This document shows, in pieces, positions 35,235 through 44,372 of a DNA stretch of 64,000 nucleotides. Under the pieces are notes generated by a model. It had not been told where the DNA came from. It saw only the letters and a program-made list of their open reading frames with translations, and searched no databases. The stretch's first letter is position 1, and the number at the start of each line of letters is the position of its first letter. The position numbers were made by a program, and so were the translations under genes. Origin of the DNA: Waterburya agarophytonicola KI4 (GTDB lineage: Bacteria > Cyanobacteriota > Cyanobacteriia > Cyanobacteriales > Xenococcaceae); the NCBI RefSeq assembly GCF_020640915.1, contig NZ_JADWDC010000006.1, forward strand, positions 33,063 to 97,062, written 5' to 3'.

Positions 35235-36428
35235 ATGAGTAACAAAAAAGCTTTAGCCTATAAATTGCTCGATAATATAGAGCCAATTACTGATAATTGG
35301 ATTGAAGCGATTAAACAGGACAAATTAATCAAAAGTTCTCGTAAGTTGACATTTACTTCGATTAAGGACCATCTCCCCGAACTATTAACGGTAATTTTTC
35401 GAGCTTTTGCCGGAGAAATAAATATCAAGCTAGATAATTGCGATCAAGATCGAGGAGAAAGCCATGGTTTTTCGAGAGCAATCCAAAATTTTGATACTGA
35501 AGAAATAGCCAGAGAATATTATCTGCTTAAAGAAATATTACTTCATCGATTGCAAGAAGATTTATTGGTTAGTTCTCCCCAAGAAATTATTGAAGCGATC
35601 GCAACTTTGAATCAAGTTATTGATGAGGTTATGGCAAACAGCTTTAAAAGCTATACTCAAAGACGATTAAATCAACTAGAAAACCTACATACCCAGTTGC
35701 TTTTAACCAATCAAGAATTAACCAGACTGATCGAAGATCATAGAGATAACTTATCTTATCTAACTCATGAAATCAAAAATCCTTTGACTTCAATTATTGG
35801 CTATTCGGACTTGTTTTTACGCCAGCAGCAAATTAAACCCCTTGCAAGTACGATTGATAACTTGGGACATATCGAACAAGTGCTGACTCAGGGACGAAAA
35901 ATTCTGCGATTGGTTAACGATACATTAGAAATTTCTAGCTATAGCAAAGGTAAAATCAAACTGACGTCTCAGTCAGTAGATGTCTGTCAACTATTAGATA
36001 GCGTGGCGATTAGCTTAAAATCGGCTATAGAAGCCAAGGGTTTGCAATTAATTGCTAGTTGCACTCCCGAACCCTTAAAAATCCAGACTGATTCCCTACG
36101 ACTCCAGCAAATTATTAGTAATTTGGTTAGTAATGCTATTCGCTATACAGCAACGGGAACTATCAAAGTACTTTGCCAGCAAATATCGAGCGATCGCTTT
36201 AAAATTGTCGTATCTGATACAGGTATAGGTATTTCCCAAGCAGATTATCAACGAATTTTCGAGCCTTATTTTCGCGTAACTCAGCCAGATCGCTGTGTTG
36301 TTCCTGAAGGAGTGGGCTTGGGGCTGGCAATTGTCTCCCAATTGGTAAAATTGCTAGGGGGAGAAATCCAACTAGAGTCAGAGATTAATGTCGGTTCAAC
36401 TTTTGTAATTATTTTACCCATTACTTGA
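35235..36428 (+). CDS. Sensor histidine kinase with RsbRD-type N-terminal domain
   Basis: A 397-residue soluble kinase. Residues 1-145 read as an RsbRD/globin-like sensor domain (DRGESHGFSRAIQNFDTEEI, REYYLLKEILLHRL). HisKA follows with the phospho-acceptor His178 in LSYLTHEIKNPLTSIIGYSD, then HATPase_c: N-box QIISNLVSNAIRYT (about 290), G1 VVSDTGIGIS (about 325), and G2 VPEGVGLGLAIVSQLVKLLGG (about 358, two pieces). No membrane segment and no receiver domain. It is the first of three co-directional signalling genes, 98 bp before the cyclase gene; no response regulator is adjacent. Confidence 0.92.
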   Translation: MSNKKALAYKLLDNIEPITDNWIEAIKQDKLIKSSRKLTFTSIKDHLPELLTVIFRAFAGEINIKLDNCDQDRGESHGFSRAIQNFDTEEIAREYYLLKEILLHRLQEDLLVSSPQEIIEAIATLNQVIDEVMANSFKSYTQRRLNQLENLHTQLLLTNQELTRLIEDHRDNLSYLTHEIKNPLTSIIGYSDLFLRQQQIKPLASTIDNLGHIEQVLTQGRKILRLVNDTLEISSYSKGKIKLTSQSVDVCQLLDSVAISLKSAIEAKGLQLIASCTPEPLKIQTDSLRLQQIISNLVSNAIRYTATGTIKVLCQQISSDRFKIVVSDTGIGISQADYQRIFEPYFRVTQPDRCVVPEGVGLGLAIVSQLVKLLGGEIQLESEINVGSTFVIILPIT

Positions 36429-36526
36429 TGGTTGATCGAACTAAGGAGCGAAAAAAATACTCATCAAAAATAAAATTTTGTCGGTAGCATTATAAATGTC
36501 TGTATAGTTATTTATGAATAATTTTA

Positions 36527-38671
36527 TTGGTAACTAGTAATAAAAAGGAATATAGAGACTTGATCGGTAAATTAAGTATTCAATCCAAACTAATGCTGAT
36601 GCTTTTAGGCGTATGTATTAGCTCGATTATTGCGATAGCCTATGTTGGTTATGACAATGGTCGTCAAGCATTAAATAACAGCATTCAAAACCAGTTAATT
36701 AGCGTTCGAGAAACTAAAGCCTATCAAATAGAAAACTACTTTAAAAAAGTTCGAGCCGAAGTCCAAACCTACAGTCAAGGAGAAGTTAATAAAGCTGTCA
36801 AAGGCTTTGCCCAAGCTTTTCAAGAATTAGAAAGTGCAGAAATTCAACTTGATTGGCACGAAAAGCTCAAAAAATACTACGAGCAGGAATTTTTACCAAA
36901 ATTAGCCGCAAATACTGCGGGTCGACCCCTTTTATATTCATATTTGCCCCAAAATAGTGCCGCTAGATATCTTCAATATCATTATATTGCGGGCAACACC
37001 AATCCTATTGGCGAGAAAGAATACTTCAACAATGCCAATGACGGCAGTCAATATAGTGGTATTCACAAAATAGTTCAACCTATTTACAGCAACTTTATTA
37101 CTCAATTAGGCTATTACGATTTATTTTTGATTGATGCTAAAACAGGCAATATTGTCTATTCAGTTAAAAAAGAAACCGATTTTGGGACTAACTTAATCAA
37201 AGGACCTTATTCTACTAGTGGACTGGCTAGCGTATTTCGCCAAGCAGTCAATGCCGACGATCCCAACTTTGTAGCCATTTCTGATTTTTCTCCTTATCGA
37301 GCTTCCTATGCCGAACCCTCTGCATTTGTCGCTAGTCCCATATTCGATCTCAATGATTCTGAATTAATCGGGGTTCTCGCTTTTCAGTTATCAGCAAATG
37401 AAATCAACAGCGTGATGACTGGTAATAATGATTGGGAAGAAGAAGGACTGGGTAAGTCGGGAGAAACTTATTTAGTAGGTTCGGATTACGGTATGCGTAG
37501 CAATTCTCGCTTTTTGATCCAACAGCCCCAAAAATATTTTAAAGCGATCGCAGCTAAAGGCTTACCCAAAGATAAAATTGCCTTTATTAAAAAATTTAAC
37601 AGTTCGATTTTGCATCAAGAAATCGCCACCGAAGCAATTAAACAAGCATTAGATAACAAGGCAGGTTTTGCTATAGCAAATGACTATCGTGGTATTGAAA
37701 CTCTCAATGCCTACCGTCCTTTAGAAATAGACGATCTTAATTGGGCGATTAATGCCCAAATAGATACCCAAGAAGCTTTTGAGCCAATTAAAGATTTTCA
37801 GCGTCAGGTTTTACTGGCAACCACAATTATTGTCCTGTTGGTAACTCTAATTGCTTCGATACTTTCTTACTACTTCATTCGCCCTATTCGTACTTTAATT
37901 GATGGATTTCGCCAAGTTGGAAAAGGCAATACTGATGTGAAAATCACAGTTAAGTCCAAAGATGAATTCCGCGAACTAGCTAATTCATTTAATGAGATGG
38001 TCGATAATTTAGACCATCAGAAAAAACTAGTTCAAGAAAAAAATGAAGAAAACGAAGAACTATTACTTAGCATTTTGCCCGAACCCGTAGCAGAGAGAGT
38101 TAAAAAAGGTGAGGAAAGCATTGGAGATAGTTTTTCTAATATCACAGTGCTATTTGCCGATCTAGGTGGATTTATTGAGCTTTCTGAAAGTCTTCCTGCA
38201 GTTCAAACCGTAAGTTTGCTTAACGATTTGGTGAGTGCTTTCGATGATGCAGCCGAAAAACATGGGGTAGAGAAACACAAAACTATCGGTAGCGGCTACA
38301 TGGCAGTCTGCGGCTTATCTGTTCCTCGTTTAGACCACGCCAAAAGAACTATTGATTTTGCCAAAGAGATGTTGCGCATTGTCCGTCGCTTCAATCGAGA
38401 AAAAAATACCGACCTCAAACTTCGTATTGGGGTTAATTCTGGTTCTGTCGTAGCGGGGATCGTGGGTAAAGATAAGTTTATCTACGATCTGTGGGGAGAT
38501 ACGGTTAATGTTGCCAATCGCTTACAGTCTCGTGGTGAATGGAACACAATTCAAGTTACCGAAAACGTACACAATCGTATTGCTGAATTTATCGAAGATT
38601 TTGAACCAGTAGAAAATACCGAAATATCAGATCGAGAAAACTTTCCCGTGTGGTCCACTAAACCCTATTGA
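36527..38671 (+). CDS. Membrane-bound class III adenylate-cyclase-type protein (Cache-HAMP-cyclase) with a substituted metal site
   Basis: A 714-residue receptor-type cyclase: TM1 (about 22-42), a large extracytoplasmic Cache-like sensor (about 45-425), TM2 (VLLATTIIVLLVTLIASILS, about 430-450), HAMP, a signalling helix (QKKLVQEKNEENEELLLSIL) and a class III domain (about 540-700). In the catalytic domain Asp545 (FADLGGF), the adenine-selecting Lys585 and Asp654 (YDLWGD), and the transition-state Asn661 and Arg665 (NVANR) are present. The second metal Asp, expected 44 residues after the first, is Ser589 (KTIGSGYM). Activity as a homodimer is thus doubtful. The start is a TTG, since a stop lies in frame at 36515. 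It overlaps or abuts the channel gene. Confidence 0.9.
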   Translation: MVTSNKKEYRDLIGKLSIQSKLMLMLLGVCISSIIAIAYVGYDNGRQALNNSIQNQLISVRETKAYQIENYFKKVRAEVQTYSQGEVNKAVKGFAQAFQELESAEIQLDWHEKLKKYYEQEFLPKLAANTAGRPLLYSYLPQNSAARYLQYHYIAGNTNPIGEKEYFNNANDGSQYSGIHKIVQPIYSNFITQLGYYDLFLIDAKTGNIVYSVKKETDFGTNLIKGPYSTSGLASVFRQAVNADDPNFVAISDFSPYRASYAEPSAFVASPIFDLNDSELIGVLAFQLSANEINSVMTGNNDWEEEGLGKSGETYLVGSDYGMRSNSRFLIQQPQKYFKAIAAKGLPKDKIAFIKKFNSSILHQEIATEAIKQALDNKAGFAIANDYRGIETLNAYRPLEIDDLNWAINAQIDTQEAFEPIKDFQRQVLLATTIIVLLVTLIASILSYYFIRPIRTLIDGFRQVGKGNTDVKITVKSKDEFRELANSFNEMVDNLDHQKKLVQEKNEENEELLLSILPEPVAERVKKGEESIGDSFSNITVLFADLGGFIELSESLPAVQTVSLLNDLVSAFDDAAEKHGVEKHKTIGSGYMAVCGLSVPRLDHAKRTIDFAKEMLRIVRRFNREKNTDLKLRIGVNSGSVVAGIVGKDKFIYDLWGDTVNVANRLQSRGEWNTIQVTENVHNRIAEFIEDFEPVENTEISDRENFPVWSTKPY

Positions 38672-38727
38672 TTGAAGCAGCAAATAATGACGATCAACTA
38701 CGTCCTTGGAGGAGGATAACTGAAAGT

Positions 38728-40218
38728 ATGGAGAATTCTTTTTGGCAACAAGATTGGTTTATTTGGGGTGCAGTTTTAATTATTGGTTTCCCTTTCTTGA
38801 CTTTATTATTGGGAGAAATTATTTATCGAGCAAAATCAAAAGATAAATTACTCACGGCAACTTTAAGAATTGTTCGTAATTTGATTTTTCCTAGTTTGGC
38901 GTTATTTATTTTATTAAATAAAATAATTGGGCTGTCTGAAGATACGACTCCTCTACGCTTAGTCCAGACTGGACTGTGGTTGTTTACCATTCATGGTTCT
39001 TTGACCGTAATCAATGGTCTTTTATTTGATGGTGCAAAGACTGGAACTTGGCAAGCCAATGTTCCGAAATTATTTCGCGATCTCAGTCGAGTATTCTTGA
39101 TTCTTTGCGGTGTTGCTATAGTCTTATCCTTAGTTTGGGGAGCAGATTTGGGAGGGGTAATTGCTGCTTTGGGAGTTGGCTCGATTGTAATTGGTTTGGC
39201 ACTCCAAGATACTTTAGGAAACTTGTTTTCGGGGATTGCTCTATTGTTCGAGCGTCCCTTTACTGAAGGTGACTGGATTGAGGTAGATAGTGTCAAGGGA
39301 AAAGTGATTGAGATTAACTGGCGTTCGGTTCATATGTTGACTAGGGATTTAGAAATGCTGATCATTCCGAATGCAGCCTTAGCTGGTGCAACTATACGGA
39401 ATTACCGTCGCCCTCAAAAACTTCACGTCGAACCAATTGATGTGGGCTTCTCCTATGACGATCCCCCCAATAAAGTCAAACGAGTCATGAAGCAAACTGC
39501 TCTAGCTACCAAAGGAGTTTTAGAAAAGCCAGAGCCAGTTATACAAACTATTTCCTATGATGATTCTTCCATTGGCTATCGGGTAAAACTATTTTTGTCA
39601 GATTATGACAAAGTTCCGATGATTCGAGATGAGTTTATGACTCGTGTTTGGTATGCTGCCGAACGCAATGGGTTAAACATTCCCTTTCCCATTCGTACTC
39701 TCTATCATAATCCCCCCACAAAAATTAATTCAGCAAAGGTGATTGAGGAATATCTCCAACAGCTTCATAATTTTCCTAGTTTTGCTAGTGCGGGTGGCGA
39801 TATTTTGGCAAAATTAGCTCAAGTTGCTACAGGTAGGGCTTTTGGAGAGGGGGAAAAAGCGATCGCCCAAGGAGATCGTACCGAAGGAATATATATTATT
39901 GTGAACGGTCAAGCATTAGTAACTATCAGGGCAGAAAATTTTGTGCGAGAACAAGAAGTTGCCCGATTGGTATCTGGTGATTTCTTTGGAGAGTCGGCAC
40001 TTTCAGGGAAAGATATCAGTCCCGTTACAGTCACTGCCTTATCCGATTTAGAAGTTTTGATTTTGCCCATCGAAACCTTACAGATAGCTCTAGAGCAAAA
40101 TACTCGCTTAAGACAGGAAATTGGGATGGTGATGGAAACTCGCCGTAAAGCGATCGCCATGACTCAAAAAACTAAAAATAGAACTTTGAATAATCGCAAT
40201 GGTAAGTCTGATAAATAG
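38728..40218 (+). CDS. MscS-family channel with C-terminal cyclic-nucleotide-binding domain (bCNG type)
   Basis: About 496 residues from the ATG at 38728, which has GGAGGAGG at 38708-38715. A TTG at 38668 overlapping the cyclase stop would add 20 residues. Several N-terminal membrane helices lead to the MscS pore helix and beta domain (GVGSIVIGLALQDTLGNLFSGIALLF in two pieces, RPFTEGDWIEVDSVKGKVIEI, LIIPNAALAGATIRNY). A C-terminal cNMP domain follows from about residue 365 (AIAQGDRTEGIYIIVNGQAL, DFFGESALSG). This is the architecture of bacterial cyclic-nucleotide-gated channels. In the phosphate-binding cassette the usual Arg before the T-V pair is missing (ISPVTV, 40015-40032), so ligand binding may be weak or changed. 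Confidence 0.9.
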   Translation: MENSFWQQDWFIWGAVLIIGFPFLTLLLGEIIYRAKSKDKLLTATLRIVRNLIFPSLALFILLNKIIGLSEDTTPLRLVQTGLWLFTIHGSLTVINGLLFDGAKTGTWQANVPKLFRDLSRVFLILCGVAIVLSLVWGADLGGVIAALGVGSIVIGLALQDTLGNLFSGIALLFERPFTEGDWIEVDSVKGKVIEINWRSVHMLTRDLEMLIIPNAALAGATIRNYRRPQKLHVEPIDVGFSYDDPPNKVKRVMKQTALATKGVLEKPEPVIQTISYDDSSIGYRVKLFLSDYDKVPMIRDEFMTRVWYAAERNGLNIPFPIRTLYHNPPTKINSAKVIEEYLQQLHNFPSFASAGGDILAKLAQVATGRAFGEGEKAIAQGDRTEGIYIIVNGQALVTIRAENFVREQEVARLVSGDFFGESALSGKDISPVTVTALSDLEVLILPIETLQIALEQNTRLRQEIGMVMETRRKAIAMTQKTKNRTLNNRNGKSDK

Positions 40219-40236
40219 GGAACTATAGTCAAATAT

Positions 40237-42528
40237 TTAACTTGATTTGACAGAATTGAGCAAAATTCTTCTTTCTGCACGAGCAATCGCCCGATACGTT
40301 CTGTTAACTGCTTCGGGTTCCACAGAAATAGTGTTAATCCCCCAACCTACTAGGCGATCAATTAAGTCGGGATATTCTACTGGGGCTTGACCGCAAATCG
40401 AACAATCTATATTATTCTCTTTGGCAATAGCAATCAATTGGGCGATCGCTTTTTGGACTACAGAATGATTGGCATTTAAACCATTGTGACTAAAATGGGC
40501 TTGTTCTCGATCTACTCCTAAAAGCAGTTGAGTTAGATCGTTTGTCCCGATAGCAATTCCTCGCACCCCCGCCTTAATATATTCTGGTAACAACCACATG
40601 ACCGAAGGGACTTCTGCCATAATCCAAATTTGAAACGATTCCCGATGGGCTAGACCAATATTTTCTAACTGACGATAGCAAAATTGAAATTCTTCAACGC
40701 TGCGTACAAAAGGTAAAACTAAATGAAGGTTACTATAACCCTCTTTGGCGATCGCTAGTAGAGCCTTTAATTCTAAAGAAAATAAAGTAGAATCTAAACC
40801 GTAACTATAACTGCCTCGATTGCCTACCACGGAATTAATGTTATTTTGGGTTGTCCAATCAAGAGAACGATAATAAATTGGACGAGGAGCGAAGGCTTTA
40901 ACAAATTCCCGCAAAGATGTAGTCAGAATATGAGTAAATTCTGTTTGAAATGATTTTGATTGCCATTGTTCGGCAGATTTTCCAGCTAATATATGCCCCA
41001 ACATCAACTCCGATCGCAGCAATCCTACTCCATCAACGGGTAAATTAAGACTTAAGGGAATGCTTTGGAGTTGAGAAATATTCACCATTAATTTGGTGGC
41101 AATTAACTGATGGCGAGATGACGAATTGGCAGCAGATAAATTAGACAGAGACCGATGTTGTAATTCTGTTTTGGGGTAGACTTTTCCTTCGTCTCCACTG
41201 AGGCAAATTTCCAGACCATTGCTTAAAATTTTGGTTGCATCGACAGCACCAACTACGGCGGGAATATTTAATTCTCTGGCTATTATCGCTCCATGACTGT
41301 TTTTCCCCCCAATTTCGGTGATGATTCCCTTGGCTTTATCAATCCACGGAATATGATGCAGGGAGATTTCGGAGATTGCTAAAATTGTATCTTCAGGAAT
41401 TGACTCGGGCTGAGTTGAGAAATCTTCCACGATCACAACCCGACCCGTTACCCGACCAGGAGCAGCGGATATGCCCGTTAACAAAGGTTTGATGGCTGGA
41501 GAAGAAGCTAAAAGTGGAGTTATTTGTTGGGGGGGTAAGTTAATGGAAGTTAAAAGGCGATCGCTAAATTGAGTAAAGAAAAAATTTAACCGACTATCTC
41601 CTGGGACTTTTGAGTTGGTCGCAATCCATTGTAAATATTTGATTTGGGGTTGTTTGGCTAAAATTCCTGGAATTGATTGAAATAAATTGGCGATCGCATC
41701 TTGCTCTAGGACATAAACTTTTGAGCGATCTTCACCAGGGATATATTCTTCTAAACAAGAAAGAGATGGCATTTTTAGCCCTATTTCTTTGAGTCGATAG
41801 CCATAGTTTTTATGACCCAATTTACGAGACAAAATATGTCCTGTATGACCATCCAAATAATATTCATCACTATCCACATCTCCCTGGAGTAAACTACGCT
41901 CTTGACCCCAGACAGCTTTAATTCTGATTAGATCTGGAGAAATCTCTACTGTCCCCGAAGCAAGAGCGTCGATCGCTGGTCTAACCAAGATTCCTAAGTT
42001 AATTGTTTCTCCACTTAGCCCCAGCTTTTTCCAATAAAGCAAACTTTTAGCACTAAATAACTCCAACCATACTTTTTTGATCGTTCGAGTCAAGGCTTGA
42101 GGGTGAGCATTACAAAAATGCGATCGCCAAAAACCCCTGCTACTCAAATCTTGTCCCGAAGGTGACGAAAAGAAAGGTTGTAAAATAAAACTGTTGCTAT
42201 TTAACTGTTGTGCAGCCTCAAAGATTTCTTGCTCTATTGGTTGGGGAAATATACCGCGATCGACGATGTGGCGACTGCGACTGGCAACCGACTGTAGGCT
42301 CAAAGAGTCGTTTACATCTACAGCAATAGAAGAATCAGATAGCTCTTTTACCAAAGACTGAAAATCATCTAAATTAGTTAAAAACTGGCTTAATAAATTA
42401 TTCCCTAAAACAAATCCAGGCAAAATAGCAGATTCATGTTGAAGTAATTGGCTGAGAATATATAACTGATTCCCAACCAAAGATTGTTCCGAATGCTGAA
42501 TTTGTGAAAGCCAATAAATATAGTTCAC
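40237..42528 (-). CDS. PEP-synthase-like protein with degenerate ATP-grasp half
   Basis: A 763-residue protein related to PEP synthase and pyruvate phosphate dikinase. The central swivel domain keeps the phospho-His in EIGGKNSHGAIIARELNIPAV (about 408, two pieces). The C-terminal TIM barrel keeps YRSLDWTTQNN, GNRGSYSYG, IMAEVPSVMWLL, GTNDLTQLLLGVDRE and the catalytic Cys in DCSICGQAPVEYPDL. The N-terminal 330 residues are divergent: I do not see the usual VRSSA/AEDL ATP-binding signature. It may act on PEP or pyruvate with another phosphodonor, or be regulatory. Its ATG is 4 bp after the ParA-like stop, so the two are almost certainly co-transcribed. Confidence 0.8.
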   Translation of the reverse strand: MNYIYWLSQIQHSEQSLVGNQLYILSQLLQHESAILPGFVLGNNLLSQFLTNLDDFQSLVKELSDSSIAVDVNDSLSLQSVASRSRHIVDRGIFPQPIEQEIFEAAQQLNSNSFILQPFFSSPSGQDLSSRGFWRSHFCNAHPQALTRTIKKVWLELFSAKSLLYWKKLGLSGETINLGILVRPAIDALASGTVEISPDLIRIKAVWGQERSLLQGDVDSDEYYLDGHTGHILSRKLGHKNYGYRLKEIGLKMPSLSCLEEYIPGEDRSKVYVLEQDAIANLFQSIPGILAKQPQIKYLQWIATNSKVPGDSRLNFFFTQFSDRLLTSINLPPQQITPLLASSPAIKPLLTGISAAPGRVTGRVVIVEDFSTQPESIPEDTILAISEISLHHIPWIDKAKGIITEIGGKNSHGAIIARELNIPAVVGAVDATKILSNGLEICLSGDEGKVYPKTELQHRSLSNLSAANSSSRHQLIATKLMVNISQLQSIPLSLNLPVDGVGLLRSELMLGHILAGKSAEQWQSKSFQTEFTHILTTSLREFVKAFAPRPIYYRSLDWTTQNNINSVVGNRGSYSYGLDSTLFSLELKALLAIAKEGYSNLHLVLPFVRSVEEFQFCYRQLENIGLAHRESFQIWIMAEVPSVMWLLPEYIKAGVRGIAIGTNDLTQLLLGVDREQAHFSHNGLNANHSVVQKAIAQLIAIAKENNIDCSICGQAPVEYPDLIDRLVGWGINTISVEPEAVNRTYRAIARAERRILLNSVKSS

Positions 42529-42532
42529 TGTT

Positions 42533-43447
42533 TCAGGTAACAGCAGCTAATTTTTGTGATTCCACCGCAGCTTTTGCCAAAAATTCATCGCTTAGTTTCA
42601 TAAATGCTTTTGAACCTCCAGAATTAGGCATTGCCAAAGAAACAGGAGTAAACATATCTACTGCCTTAGCAACATTCACGTCCATCGGAATTGACTGTTC
42701 AAATAACTGTTCGGGATGAAAGTCATCGCGCACTCTTTTCATTACCTGTTTATAATATCTGCCCATTAATCCTCCAGCAGAGAGAATAAACACAATACCC
42801 AAGAGTTTGACATCGAGGGGTTTGATGTTTTTGTGACTTTCTCTGAGTTTAGCAATTCTTCTTTCTAAAAGTTGAATTCCTACCAAAGACAAAGGCTCTG
42901 GACGAGCAGGTAATAAATAAAAGTCACTGGCTGCAATACCACTACGGGTCAATAAATTGTATCCAGGGGCGCAGTCAAGGATAATAAAATCATAATCATC
43001 GATTACTGGTTCGATAATTTTTTCGATCAGGATTCTCTCAAAGTTATTCCAGACATTTTGAAACTCTTGTTCGCCATGTTCTAATGCTTGCTGATGAAGC
43101 ATTGCTGAAACTTGGAACTCATCATAAAGTTCGATATCCCCTGGAAGCAATTCTAAACCATCAATGCCACAAATCTCGGGTACGATGATGTCTTTGGTAT
43201 CTAATTTACTCCAAGGATTGGGATTAATTACATTATCAAGTAAATAGCTTAAAGTACGTCTTTTTTTGCGTAATTTAGCGAATTCATGGGGTGAAACCAA
43301 ACTTAAGGTCGCGCTAATTTGTGAATCTAAATCTAAAACTAGTACCCGTTTATTATGTTTTTTTGCCAAACAAGTCGCAAGATTAACAGTCAAAGTAGTT
43401 TTACCTACTCCACCTTTCATGTTGACGGTGCTGATTATAGTTCCCAT
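42533..43447 (-). CDS. ParA/MinD-type ATPase
   Basis: A 304-residue deviant-Walker ATPase. The Walker A is MKGGVGKTTLTVNLA (about 10-24) with the signature Lys; Walker A' is VLDLDSQISATLSL (about 37) and Walker B is DFIILDCAPGYNLL (about 151). The C-terminus has the ParA-like AVDMFTPVSLAMPNSGGSKAF. Chromosomal ParA proteins position DNA, carboxysomes or other cargo; no parB or mcdB is visible beside it. It is the first gene of a two-gene unit with the PEP-synthase-like protein, an unusual pairing. Confidence 0.9.
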   Translation of the reverse strand: MGTIISTVNMKGGVGKTTLTVNLATCLAKKHNKRVLVLDLDSQISATLSLVSPHEFAKLRKKRRTLSYLLDNVINPNPWSKLDTKDIIVPEICGIDGLELLPGDIELYDEFQVSAMLHQQALEHGEQEFQNVWNNFERILIEKIIEPVIDDYDFIILDCAPGYNLLTRSGIAASDFYLLPARPEPLSLVGIQLLERRIAKLRESHKNIKPLDVKLLGIVFILSAGGLMGRYYKQVMKRVRDDFHPEQLFEQSIPMDVNVAKAVDMFTPVSLAMPNSGGSKAFMKLSDEFLAKAAVESQKLAAVT

Positions 43448-43566
43448 GTTTGAAATTCCTAACAGTCTCAGTTAACGTTAGTGTGCCAGAAGATATTATG
43501 GTAGGGATAAATCATAATATTTCCTAAAGTTTTTTATTGCGATCTGCAATTACTGATTACTGATAG

Positions 43567-44136
43567 TTACTGAGTATTTTCCGCTTCAGGATATAAAGGT
43601 TTTTTATCCAGAGATCCAAGACGATTGGGAGGCCAAAAACGCACTGACGCGCGACCAATAATATTTTTTAGAGGAACAAAACCCCAAAGATGAGAATCGT
43701 AACTATTATTGCGATTGTCTCCTAAAACTAGATATTGCCCTTCTGGAACTGTAATCGGGCCATACTGATACTGGGGAGGATTGAGAATATATTTTTCGGT
43801 AATTTCTTGGTTGTTAACATAGACTTTGCCATTTTCTACTTTGATTTCATCTCCTGGTATTCCAATAACTCTTTTAATAAAAGCTTCTTTATAATCTTGT
43901 TCTTTGAGGGTGTCTGTGGGTGAAAAAACTACCACATCTCCCCTTTCTGGCTTGCGAAAACGATAGCTTATTTTCTCGATAATCAAGCGATCGTCAATCT
44001 CTAGAGTAGGCAACATTGACTCGGAAGGAATAAAGCGAGCTTCTGCGACACAAGCACGAATTCCTACGGCTAAAACTGCGGCAGAAATGAGAGTTTTTAG
44101 AAGTTCGAGTATAGGATTTTCTTCTTGTTCGCTCAT
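43567..44136 (-). CDS. lepB: Signal peptidase I
   Basis: About 189 residues. One N-terminal membrane helix (LLKTLISAAVLAVGIRACVA) is followed by box B with the catalytic Ser in FIPSESMLPTLEIDDRL, box C, box D with the catalytic Lys in KEAFIKRVIGIPGDEI, and box E, LGDNRNNSYDSHLWGFVP. The enzyme removes signal peptides from exported proteins at the outer face of the membrane. GGAGG lies 10 bases before the ATG at 44136; a GTG two codons earlier is possible. It is monocistronic. Confidence 0.95.
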   Translation of the reverse strand: MSEQEENPILELLKTLISAAVLAVGIRACVAEARFIPSESMLPTLEIDDRLIIEKISYRFRKPERGDVVVFSPTDTLKEQDYKEAFIKRVIGIPGDEIKVENGKVYVNNQEITEKYILNPPQYQYGPITVPEGQYLVLGDNRNNSYDSHLWGFVPLKNIIGRASVRFWPPNRLGSLDKKPLYPEAENTQ

Positions 44137-44372
44137 AAGCACATTACCTCCTAAGTAAGAGTAAACGGTAAAAGATCGATTGATGGAAAATTTTTTTGTG
44201 TCAGTTAAAAGTTTTCTAGGGAATTTTTCCTATCTTTAGGTTGCAGAGTAATCATTGTATACTCTTTTCTTCTGACCTTACCAACCAAAAGTATTGAGTT
44301 GTCCCTAACTCAAGATGCCAAAATAATACCAATATGCGAAGGTTTAAGACCTTTTTTAGTACTTATGCAAAA

